From positions 1 to 47,209 of the forward strand of contig JAEYRV010000020.1 in assembly GCA_023435305.1 (NCBI GenBank): a DNA stretch of 47,209 bases, read 5' to 3'. The notes beneath the pieces were generated by a model. The model saw only the letters and a list, made by a program, of their open reading frames with translations. It was not told where the DNA came from and did not search any database. Shown piece by piece: positions 41,163-47,209 of the stretch (within the stretch, counting starts at the first letter, position 1; the number at the start of each line of letters is the position of its first letter). Source of the stretch: Bacillota bacterium (GTDB taxonomy: Bacteria; Bacillota; Clostridia; Acetivibrionales; DTU013). The translations under genes and the position numbers were made by a program.

Positions 41163-41831
41163 TTATTCACTCTCGTAGGGCCTTGCATAGCTTTTTTTGA
41201 GCGCATTGTTCTGCTTTAGCAAGGTTTTGAAATATGTGTTGAAGATGCCGGTTGCTGCAGCCGCTTTATAGAACAACAACTTCGGTCCTGCTAATTTTTC
41301 CGGATTGGCAAGCTCTTTGAGAGTAGGTATGTCAAAGGTGCCATCCTTCATCATTGATTCACCCAGCCTGACAAACCTTTCTCTTTTTTTCTTCTGGTAG
41401 GACTCGGGCATCAACCTTGTAGACTCGCTTGTTCCCATCACTACCGTACCCACGTAGTCAGCTCCGAGCAGCCCGGTCAGACGGACAAGGTATTTTTCCA
41501 CATGCCTGCTGTGGTATGCCTCCGGGAACCCTGAATGAACTACGAATCCAAGCTTCTTACCCTGCATTTTCCCCGTATAAGGCGCCAGCTGTTCTATAAA
41601 CGCAACAACTATCCCCGGCAGAGAATCTGTATAGAGCGGAAAAACAATCAGGGCTATATCGGTCTCAGAAAACTTTTTAGCATATAAACCATGTTCCTGG
41701 GTTTTTGCCAGAACAAGTTCCTCACATTCCACCTTCGCCACATTGTCTGCGCCTTCAGCTATCCATTTTGACAATACTGCAGAGTTGCTGTTTTTTCCCC
41801 TTGGAGACCCGCTAAATATTGTTAATATCAT
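41163..41831 (-). CDS. Flavodoxin-like NAD(P)H-dependent oxidoreductase
   Basis: A 222-residue protein with a flavodoxin-type FMN fold. The N-terminal phosphate loop is TIFSGSPRGKNSNSAVLSKW. DIALIVFPLYTDSLPGIVVAFIEQL (~58-82) follows the NADPH-dependent FMN reductase pattern and GKKLGFVVHSGFPEAYHSRHVEKYL provides the second FMN edge. No iron-sulfur cysteines. The C-terminal helix region (~190-222) is long and basic. It overlaps the second flavodoxin gene by 20 nt and is presumably under the TetR regulator. The electron acceptor is unknown. Confidence 0.85.
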   Translation of the reverse strand: MILTIFSGSPRGKNSNSAVLSKWIAEGADNVAKVECEELVLAKTQEHGLYAKKFSETDIALIVFPLYTDSLPGIVVAFIEQLAPYTGKMQGKKLGFVVHSGFPEAYHSRHVEKYLVRLTGLLGADYVGTVVMGTSESTRLMPESYQKKKRERFVRLGESMMKDGTFDIPTLKELANPEKLAGPKLLFYKAAAATGIFNTYFKTLLKQNNALKKSYARPYESE

Positions 41832-42375
41832 TTTTCAGCACCTCCATATCACCATTTGTGACAACACTGAATTGCAGCGAGGACTTCATATTTATCGCCA
41901 TACGACCAATAATGTCAGTTATAATCTTAACATCACTATCCTGAGTGTCGATCCTGCTATCGCTGTCCTTCAGCAATACAAGTCCCAGCTTCGGATAATG
42001 TTCATATCTCTTTAAATGGTGGCATTCGTTGTTGAATATCCCTATGTATGGGTGGACCAGCGGTATCATCCTGTCACTTATCTTTTTGATATATTTGCTT
42101 ACAAAACCCATTATTATAGGTGACAGAAAAACTGTCAGATCAGAATTGATGATGCTTCTTAATATATCCGGCATCCGGTCCTGGTGTACGCACTCTCCCG
42201 GAGTTTTCACCCAGCAGTTCCAGCAGCCCGTACAGTATTTGATATCCATATCTCTCAATTGGAACAAATCGACCTTGAGTTCATTGCCGCAGTTTTCAGA
42301 AAACTGTTTCAGCTGCTCCTCAAACTCAACATATCTATCGTCTGTAATGCCATTCATAATAGTGACCTTCTTCAT
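41812..42375 (-). CDS. Flavodoxin family protein, cysteine-containing (iron-sulfur flavoprotein-like)
   Basis: A 187-residue NAD(P)H-dependent FMN reductase-type protein. The central KYCTGCWNCWVKTPGECVHQDRMPDILRSI (~46-76) is the CxxCxxC...C segment of iron-sulfur flavoprotein-like oxidoreductases, followed by SDLTVFLSPIIMGFVSKYIKKISDRMIPL. The last third is shortened relative to the usual ~190-250 residues. Start and stop are overlapped by tetR (4 nt) and the other flavodoxin gene (20 nt), so all three are co-translated. Likely a regulated redox or detoxification system. Confidence 0.85.
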   Translation of the reverse strand: MKKVTIMNGITDDRYVEFEEQLKQFSENCGNELKVDLFQLRDMDIKYCTGCWNCWVKTPGECVHQDRMPDILRSIINSDLTVFLSPIIMGFVSKYIKKISDRMIPLVHPYIGIFNNECHHLKRYEHYPKLGLVLLKDSDSRIDTQDSDVKIITDIIGRMAINMKSSLQFSVVTNGDMEVLKNDINNI

Positions 42376-42980
42376 AACTCACACCCCTTCTTTGCAACTA
42401 TTTCGATATTCTCTGCATGTCCTCTTTTGTATGCATATGCTCCTATGACACAGAATCCCATCTCTCCAAGTTCCTTTAGAAAGTATTCATAGCTCTCATC
42501 CTCAAGCATCCCTGCACACAGCATAGTTGCCAGGCCATACGTATATGTGCTCATCTTCTTGAGCATCGATGCCAGATCCTCATCCGCAAAGCATTTCAGG
42601 TGCTCTGCCTTCTTCATCTGTGATAGATTTTTTTCAGTGAATCTCTTTAAAATGTATTCGTATCTGTCATCTTCCATGAAAAGCTTCCTGTATATTGTCC
42701 TGTAGTCCCTCGCAAATTCCAGAAGACCCAGGCCGATATTAAGAAAGACATCGTCGGTGTACTCTTTTTCTGTATATTCTGTAAGGATGTCCATTGCATG
42801 TTCAAGCAGCTGTTCCTTTATCCGTTCCACATTTTCAAAGCTTGTGTAAATCGGAGCTGTGGAGCTGTTCATCCTCGCTGCCAGCTTTCTCACAGTCAGG
42901 CTTTCGATTCCCTCTTCCTTAAATATCTCAAAAGCCGTATCGATGATCTGTTCTCTTGTGAAAACTGTTTTGGGCGGCAT
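42372..42980 (-). CDS. TetR/AcrR family repressor
   Basis: A 202-residue TetR regulator. The N-terminal HTH (~8-55) reads TREQIIDTAFEIFKEEGIESLTVRKLAARMNSSTAPIYTSF, the classic family pattern. The C-terminal ligand/dimer domain is helical, with no recognisable specific ligand pocket. GGAGG 6 nt upstream supports the ATG. It overlaps the first flavodoxin gene and is the head of the operon. A 30-bp palindrome ~52 bp upstream is its likely operator, implying autoregulation of the whole string. Confidence 0.93.
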   Translation of the reverse strand: MPPKTVFTREQIIDTAFEIFKEEGIESLTVRKLAARMNSSTAPIYTSFENVERIKEQLLEHAMDILTEYTEKEYTDDVFLNIGLGLLEFARDYRTIYRKLFMEDDRYEYILKRFTEKNLSQMKKAEHLKCFADEDLASMLKKMSTYTYGLATMLCAGMLEDESYEYFLKELGEMGFCVIGAYAYKRGHAENIEIVAKKGCEL

Positions 42981-43031
42981 ATTAACCTCCGTCTGCTGTG
43001 AAGTACTCTGACTGTTATTAGTGCTGAAAAA

Positions 43032-43061
43032 AATAACACATGTTATATAACAAGTGTTATT
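43032..43061. promoter_or_regulatory. Candidate TetR operator palindrome
   Basis: AATAACACATGTTAT and ATAACAAGTGTTATT form a 30-bp palindrome with one mismatched pair, centred at 43046/43047. It lies 52 bp upstream of the tetR start, where a promoter should be. Its size and symmetry fit a TetR dimer-pair site. Confidence 0.75.
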
Positions 43062-43176
43062 TTACAATATAGGGGATATATAGTCAATATATTTTATGAT
43101 TTTCTATATCAACTACACATATTAGACGGGCCGGGAGGAAGTATCGCTCCCGCATACTGCTCATTCAGCATTCTTC

Positions 43177-44094
43177 TCATATATCATTGGAATATATGCA
43201 TATATCGCCGCGTCTGGTCCAGCCCATCGAATGCCAGAAGCCGTTGCCCAGCGCATTGTCAGCGAATACAAACAGGTGGCATTTTCCGATACCTGCTGCC
43301 TTCAATTGTTCCAGGTTTCTTAGGACCAGCATTCGTCCGATGCCTCTGCCCCTGTATTCGGGCAATACTGCGGTATGGTATATATAGCCCCTTCTATAAT
43401 CATGTCCGCACAAAGATGTACCGATGATCCTGTTCCCTTCCTTGAAGCAAAAACTCAACCCCGGGTTATTCAGGAGAAATTCCCGTATCCTGATTTCGGT
43501 ATCAGCTTTACCAATACCCATTCCGGGTGTATTTTTCCACAACTCGAACATCTCGGCATAATCATCCGGATGGATCTCCCTGATGCCCGAATCGCTGTCC
43601 AGCTTTATCCAGTAGTAACACTCTTTGTTTTCAATTCGTTCCAGTACGCCCCCGTTGTTTTCCATGACCCGTCTGGACGCGGTATTGGTCTCATCACATG
43701 TCAATAGGGCTTTGGGAATTTTTATCTCCGCGGCTTTTTTCAACACTTCCCGAAGAAGGATAATACCATAGCCTTTACCCCTTTCGGATGGCCGGATGCA
43801 ATAGCCGATATGGCCGCCGTTGATCCTAAGCTGGTCAGTCAGATATCTTCTAAGCTTGGCGATACCTACAGGCCGTCCGTCTGCATACAGCCAGTAGACA
43901 GTCTGTGGTACGAATCTCTGCTCCAGACCTATTCCGCGGGATACATCGATCAACCTGTAAATAGTATCCTTGAATTCTTCATCCCTTACATCATGAGCAT
44001 AGTTCTGAAAACCGTTCTCTCCTGGGCCGATCTCCCGAAGCATCTCCAATATATCGAGCCCGTCCCGACTCGAACATTCGCGAAGTTCTGTCAT
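43177..44094 (-). CDS. Tandem GNAT acetyltransferase (two domains)
   Basis: A 305-residue protein with two GNAT folds. The first (~1-168) has GGHIGYCIRPSERGKGYGIILLREVLKKA (R-G-K-G-Y-G) and TASRRVMENNGGVLER, as in YitI-like proteins. The second (~172-305) has YHTAVLPEYRGRGIGRMLVLRNLEQLKAAG (R-G-R-G-I-G) and NGFWHSMGWTRRGD. Both acetyl-CoA loops look intact, so both sites may be active. The substrate is unknown. It starts 6 bp after the phzF-like stop, so it belongs to that operon. Confidence 0.9.
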   Translation of the reverse strand: MTELRECSSRDGLDILEMLREIGPGENGFQNYAHDVRDEEFKDTIYRLIDVSRGIGLEQRFVPQTVYWLYADGRPVGIAKLRRYLTDQLRINGGHIGYCIRPSERGKGYGIILLREVLKKAAEIKIPKALLTCDETNTASRRVMENNGGVLERIENKECYYWIKLDSDSGIREIHPDDYAEMFELWKNTPGMGIGKADTEIRIREFLLNNPGLSFCFKEGNRIIGTSLCGHDYRRGYIYHTAVLPEYRGRGIGRMLVLRNLEQLKAAGIGKCHLFVFADNALGNGFWHSMGWTRRGDICIYSNDI

Positions 44095-44100
44095 TATATA

Positions 44101-44889
44101 TCATCCCTTCATTAATTCTGCGCAAAATACGGTGACTGCCTTTCCTCCGATCAGCACTCTGTCTCCATCTGTTATGACCCTTAATACCCCTCCCCTTTTA
44201 GAAACCTGATGAGCATTCATAGCGGTCTTTCCTAAGCGTTCCGCCCAATAAGGCCCCAGGCAGCAGTGAGCAGATCCGGTCACAGGATCTTCGTCGATCC
44301 CGGCTCCCGGTACAAAAAACCTTGATACGAAGTCATATTGCGGGTCATCTGATAAACTGGTCACAATGACACCTCTGGTGGTCACCTCTCTTAATGTCCG
44401 GTGATCCGGCCGGAGTTCTCTTACTGTTTTTTCGTTTTCTACTTCAACAATATAGTCCATGCGGTTGCGGCCTACATATTTGAATGGTACTCCAAGAGCT
44501 TTAGAAAGCTCTGCCGGAGCCTCTGCAGCAGATTCCGGCTCTGCCGGAAAGTTGAGCAATATACTGTCACTAACCTTATGGGCAGTAAGCTTTCCGCTTT
44601 TTGTGAAGAAAACCGCATCACAGTTTTTTTCAAGCAGCCCGGTCTCCCAAAGGATGTGCGCGCTGGCCAGAGTCGCGTGCCCACAGAGATCTACTTCAAC
44701 TTCAGGTGTGAACCACCTCAGATTATAGCCTCCATCTGCTTTATATAAGAATGCAGTCTCTGAAACATTCATCTCCGTGGCCACATTCTGCATCCACCTC
44801 TCATCAGCGGCTCCATCCAGGATACACACTCCTGCCGGATTGCCCTTGAACAGTTCCTCTGCAAACGAATCAACCTGATAGATTTTCAT
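44101..44889 (-). CDS. PhzF family isomerase/epimerase-like protein
   Basis: A 262-residue PhzF-family protein. It begins MKIYQVDSFAEELFKGNPAGVCIL with the family's FxGNPAGV motif. MNVSETAFLYKADGGYNLRWFTPEVEVDLCGHATLASAHILWE contains the catalytic Glu of the NVSETAF motif and the second-half DLCGHATLA. AGIDEDPVTGSAHCCLGPYWAERLG provides the GxDxDPVTGSA motif. The family performs acid-base isomerisation; only some members act in phenazine synthesis, and no phenazine genes are nearby. ATG at 44889 has AGGAGG 8 nt upstream; the ATG two codons earlier is too close to it. Confidence 0.94.
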   Translation of the reverse strand: MKIYQVDSFAEELFKGNPAGVCILDGAADERWMQNVATEMNVSETAFLYKADGGYNLRWFTPEVEVDLCGHATLASAHILWETGLLEKNCDAVFFTKSGKLTAHKVSDSILLNFPAEPESAAEAPAELSKALGVPFKYVGRNRMDYIVEVENEKTVRELRPDHRTLREVTTRGVIVTSLSDDPQYDFVSRFFVPGAGIDEDPVTGSAHCCLGPYWAERLGKTAMNAHQVSKRGGVLRVITDGDRVLIGGKAVTVFCAELMKG

Positions 44890-44928
44890 ACACATTACCT
44901 CCTGTTTGATAGTGCTTTGGGATTTTAA

Positions 44929-45723
44929 TTACAACATTTTTCTTCCGACATACAGCAAATGATTGCATGCCCCATAAACAGCTTCATGATCCGCTATCAT
45001 ATAAAGCAAATCAACCCACTCCCTGAACTTGTCATCCGGCAGCTGCATCAATCTGCCCTCAAGGGGCATACCCAAACCCTCTTGTGCAATGAGACGCAGT
45101 TTTTGTATCTGAAACTCCGAAAAAAATGGCAGAATGTCTGCAGGATCGATAAAATATGCCTGTGTAAACCCTGTGATATCACTATTTCGGCCATCAGTAA
45201 AATTATTTAGAAGCCAGTCCTTATTTTCACTTATCTCTTCCGGGCACCTGCACATCAAATCGAAAATCGGAGCAAATACAGATATAAATGATACTATAAG
45301 GACCCCTCCGTGCTTGAGCCTGGCGAGGCACTGCCTGACGGCTTCCTTTCTCTCTTCCTCCTCCAGCAGGTGGTACATGGGGCCCATACACAGTACAGCA
45401 TCATAATAGCTGTCTGGTAGATGGGCATCTAGTTCCAGAACGCTTCCGCAAATCGTCTGCCGAAGTGTAACACCATGTTTTTGGGCGTTAGCTGCGGCCT
45501 GTTCGACAAGCTTTTTCGACAGATCAAAAAGAGTTACATCATGACCTTTCTGCGCCAGGTATATGCTATACCTTCCGGGACCGCCTCCAACATCAAGAAT
45601 ATCGGATTTCTCCGGTATATATTCATCAAGAACTCTTTTGGTAATTTCAAGCTCCAGTCTGTGTCTGTCAAGTCTGCCCCACTCATCATAAAGCACATTG
45701 TAATAGTCATTTATGCTGCTCAT
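44929..45723 (-). CDS. Class I SAM-dependent methyltransferase
   Basis: A 264-residue methyltransferase. SAM motif I is SDILDVGGGPGRYSIYLAQKGHDVTLFDLS (~38-67), followed by YYDAVLCMGPMYHLLEEEERKEAVRQCLARLKHGGVLIVSF. It resembles small-molecule methyltransferases; the C-terminal region has no known substrate motif. ATG 45723 is chosen for GAGGAGG ~8 nt upstream; the 26 in-frame codons before it look like a chance hydrophobic extension. First gene of the methyltransferase-phzF-GNAT string. The region 45724-46057 (334 bp) upstream holds no convincing gene. Confidence 0.9.
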   Translation of the reverse strand: MSSINDYYNVLYDEWGRLDRHRLELEITKRVLDEYIPEKSDILDVGGGPGRYSIYLAQKGHDVTLFDLSKKLVEQAAANAQKHGVTLRQTICGSVLELDAHLPDSYYDAVLCMGPMYHLLEEEERKEAVRQCLARLKHGGVLIVSFISVFAPIFDLMCRCPEEISENKDWLLNNFTDGRNSDITGFTQAYFIDPADILPFFSEFQIQKLRLIAQEGLGMPLEGRLMQLPDDKFREWVDLLYMIADHEAVYGACNHLLYVGRKML

Positions 45724-46057
45724 GCCATCACCCTCCTCTTCCTGTCTGCTCTGGATCAACCCTATACCAAAAAAGTATAACAAAAACCCCACAAGTCTCA
45801 TAAATGAATCAACACACGATCTTCATCCCATGTTCATGCATCCATGTGACTCCGTGGGGTTCTATCCACGTGTAGAGCCTGATCTGCAGCAGCTTCAGCC
45901 TGTATATGCACATCAAGCCCCTTTGCCGCTCGGACCGGAAATCGGCTTCCCCGATCCTAAGCAAACTCACATATTATTGCTCAGTTCTGTTATTCAGAAC
46001 ATTTTTACACATATTTACCAATCTGTCAATAGTTTTTAAGAAACCGCTGCGCGTTTA

Positions 46058-46396
46058 TCATTCCCAGTCTTTCCAAACCTCAGGACAGTACCCCACAGTC
46101 GCCTTGCGCCCATTTCTCACTATCGGGGTCCTATACAGCTTTGGATTATTGAAGAGTACTTCGGCTGCCACATTGCCGACGCCAAGGTTCTGCATATTCA
46201 AAGTCTTGTACTCCTTTGCTGCTGTATCGATCAACTCCCTCAGGCCCACAGAAGCCCTTACAGCTTCAAACTCACCCTTGCTCAGACCGTATTTTTGTAT
46301 ATCTACATATTGGTACTTTACCTTCCGCTCTTTAAAATACCTCTCCGCCTTCTTAGTATCAAAACACTTATTTGCTCCAAATATTTGTATATTCAC
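46058..46396 (-). CDS. ArsC/Spx-family thioredoxin-fold protein
   Basis: A 112-residue protein of the arsenate reductase/Spx/YffB superfamily. IQIFGANKCFDTKKAERYFKERKVKYQYVDI is the opening beta-alpha-beta with the conserved Cys, and LYRTPIVRNGRKATVGYCPEVWKDW is the family's cis-Pro TPI.R region. The CxxC of Spx redox sensors is reduced to a single Cys (KCFDT), and the arsenate-binding arginine set is not obvious, so enzymatic or regulatory role is uncertain. Translation starts at GTG (46396) with GGCGG upstream; no alternative ATG exists. No RNA polymerase-binding evidence can be read here. Confidence 0.85.
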   Translation of the reverse strand: MNIQIFGANKCFDTKKAERYFKERKVKYQYVDIQKYGLSKGEFEAVRASVGLRELIDTAAKEYKTLNMQNLGVGNVAAEVLFNNPKLYRTPIVRNGRKATVGYCPEVWKDWE

Positions 46397-46467
46397 ATTT
46401 CACCGCCATTCTATCATATATGCATTCAAATGATAAACTTATCTGCGTTCTTCTGCCGCAATTCTGA

Positions 46468-47121
46468 TTATACCATTAATGCTTCTTCAAGCTCCTTGAC
46501 AGACCCTACTATCAGCGTTGCACCTGCCTCCTGCAACTCCTCACGGCTGCCGTAGCCGAACAATACTCCGATACAGTCGATGCCATTCCTCAGTGCGCCT
46601 ATGACATCATGCTCCCGGTCTCCTACCATGACTGCTGAACTCAGATCGCTGATTCCGGCCATTTCAAGTGCATATGTGATGACTTCATCCTTGTTGACTC
46701 TCGTACCGTCAAGTTCACTGCCGCATACGAGTCCAAAATACTTCGCGAGTCCGAAATGCTCCAGTATGATGTCTGCAAAGACCTTCGGCTTGGAGGTAGC
46801 TACGATAAGCTGTCTTCCATCCTCCGACAGCTTTGCCAGCAACGTATCAATACCTTCGATCAGCTCATTTTCGTATATGCCGATCTCTCTGAAATACTCC
46901 CTGTATTTTTCAACTGCCAACTCTGCTCTAGCTTCGTCGAAGTCATAATACTTCATGAACGAACCTTTAAGCGGCGGCCCTATGAATTTACACAGCTCAC
47001 ACAGGTCTTCAGTCTTGATGCCGAAAAATTCGAGCGCATAATTCACGGACTTAGTAATCCCGCTCGCCGGGTCCGTCAGCGTCCCATCCAAATCAAACAA
47101 AATAAAAGCTTTGTTTATCAT
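46468..47121 (-). CDS. HAD family phosphatase (phosphoglycolate phosphatase/Gph type)
   Basis: A 217-residue HAD hydrolase. Motif I is FILFDLDGTLTDPASGI, motif II ATSKPKVFADIIL, motif III Lys in TRVNKDEVITYAL, and motif IV VMVGDREHDVIGALRNGI. A C1 cap lies between motifs I and II. Closest architecture is Gph-like or a 5'-nucleotidase; the substrate is not defined by sequence. AAAAAGGTG upstream of the ATG at 47121 is a usable site. It is the last gene before the right-hand palindromic element. Confidence 0.92.
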   Translation of the reverse strand: MINKAFILFDLDGTLTDPASGITKSVNYALEFFGIKTEDLCELCKFIGPPLKGSFMKYYDFDEARAELAVEKYREYFREIGIYENELIEGIDTLLAKLSEDGRQLIVATSKPKVFADIILEHFGLAKYFGLVCGSELDGTRVNKDEVITYALEMAGISDLSSAVMVGDREHDVIGALRNGIDCIGVLFGYGSREELQEAGATLIVGSVKELEEALMV

Positions 47122-47146
47122 ATTTTCACCTTTTTCTTTAGGTTTT

Positions 47147-47209
47147 CTTCGGGGTCAGGCTTGAGAAATTCCTTTATTCACTCGAGTGAATAAAGGAATT
47201 TCTCAAGCC
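47147..47209. repeat. 63-bp palindromic repeat element, right copy
   Basis: CTTCGGGGTCA (47147-47157) is followed by a 52-nt perfect palindrome with a TCGA loop. It is the inverted counterpart of the copy at 1-63. Arms read TTGAGAAATTCC here and TTGAAATATTCC there, with the complementary change on the opposite arm in each, so the stem is kept. Confidence 0.85.

Noticed and set aside
45830..46039. A 69-codon plus-strand frame (starts MFMHPCDSVGFYPRV) in the gap between the methyltransferase and the ArsC-like gene.
   Set aside because: Codon use in the first half looks plausible, and it could be a decayed or small gene, but no Shine-Dalgarno sequence precedes any start and I recognise no family.
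1..47209. Linear plasmid or phage with terminal hairpins.
   Set aside because: The palindromes are short, lie next to ordinary chromosomal housekeeping genes, and no replication, partition, protelomerase or capsid genes occur. A dispersed repeat at assembly edges explains them more simply.

Overview
The window looks like a chromosomal segment of a spore-forming, anaerobic member of the Clostridia (Firmicutes). The evidence is a Spo0A-type sporulation regulator, a complete GerA/GerB/GerC germinant-receptor operon, a T-box-controlled tyrosyl-tRNA synthetase, a two-subunit class I (Fe-S) fumarate hydratase, a DUF1858 protein, and strong AGGAGG-type ribosome binding sites with frequent TTG/GTG starts. 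Composition is moderate in GC. No phage, plasmid or transposase gene is visible. I do not name a genus.

Layout. 1-141: a 52-nt perfect palindrome at the window edge and tRNA-Lys. 276-3107: DUF1858 protein, fumarate hydratase subunits, UspA-like protein, HU. 3125-6896: a shikimate-pathway operon on the minus strand (aroA, aroC, aroK) whose last gene is a divergent Spo0A homologue; the AroC lacks both histidines expected in chorismate synthase. 6976-11031: RNA methyltransferase, DUF1189 membrane protein, YhfW-like FAD/Rieske oxidoreductase. 11068-14698: a duplicated P-II-like protein with a DUF1538 membrane protein, divergent from a ferredoxin-like protein, then Fur. 14817-19921: GNAT, a TadG-like beta-repeat protein, MscL with a zinc ribbon, methyltransferase, WYL regulator, HAD phosphatase.

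20033-24000 is the most unusual stretch: tyrS with a well-formed T-box leader (UAC specifier, consensus promoter), surrounded by at least six unrelated or distantly related tandem-repeat tracts with units of 10, 12, 13, 25, 27 and 33 bp. One of these lies inside the tyrS 5' leader. 23999-26726 is an NAD-salvage operon (GNAT, nicotinamidase-like, nicotinate phosphoribosyltransferase). 26998-31334 is the ger operon, with an in-frame 21-bp repeat in gerA and a previously uncalled 56-codon TTG-start gene for a small two-helix membrane protein at its end, resembling the D subunits of some germinant receptors. 31414-35243 encodes a heterodimeric ABC exporter preceded by a 34-residue orphan peptide gene. 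35372-39631 holds two cell-wall enzymes (L,D-transpeptidase; glycosidase-amidase fusion). 39784-42980 is a TetR-led operon of two flavodoxin-like proteins, with YaiI and a nucleoside phosphorylase downstream. 43177-47121 carries GNAT, PhzF, methyltransferase, ArsC/Spx-like and HAD genes.

The window closes at 47147-47209 with a second copy, in inverted orientation, of the 63-bp palindromic element that opens it. The two copies differ by compensatory changes in the stem, so the hairpin itself appears to be under selection.
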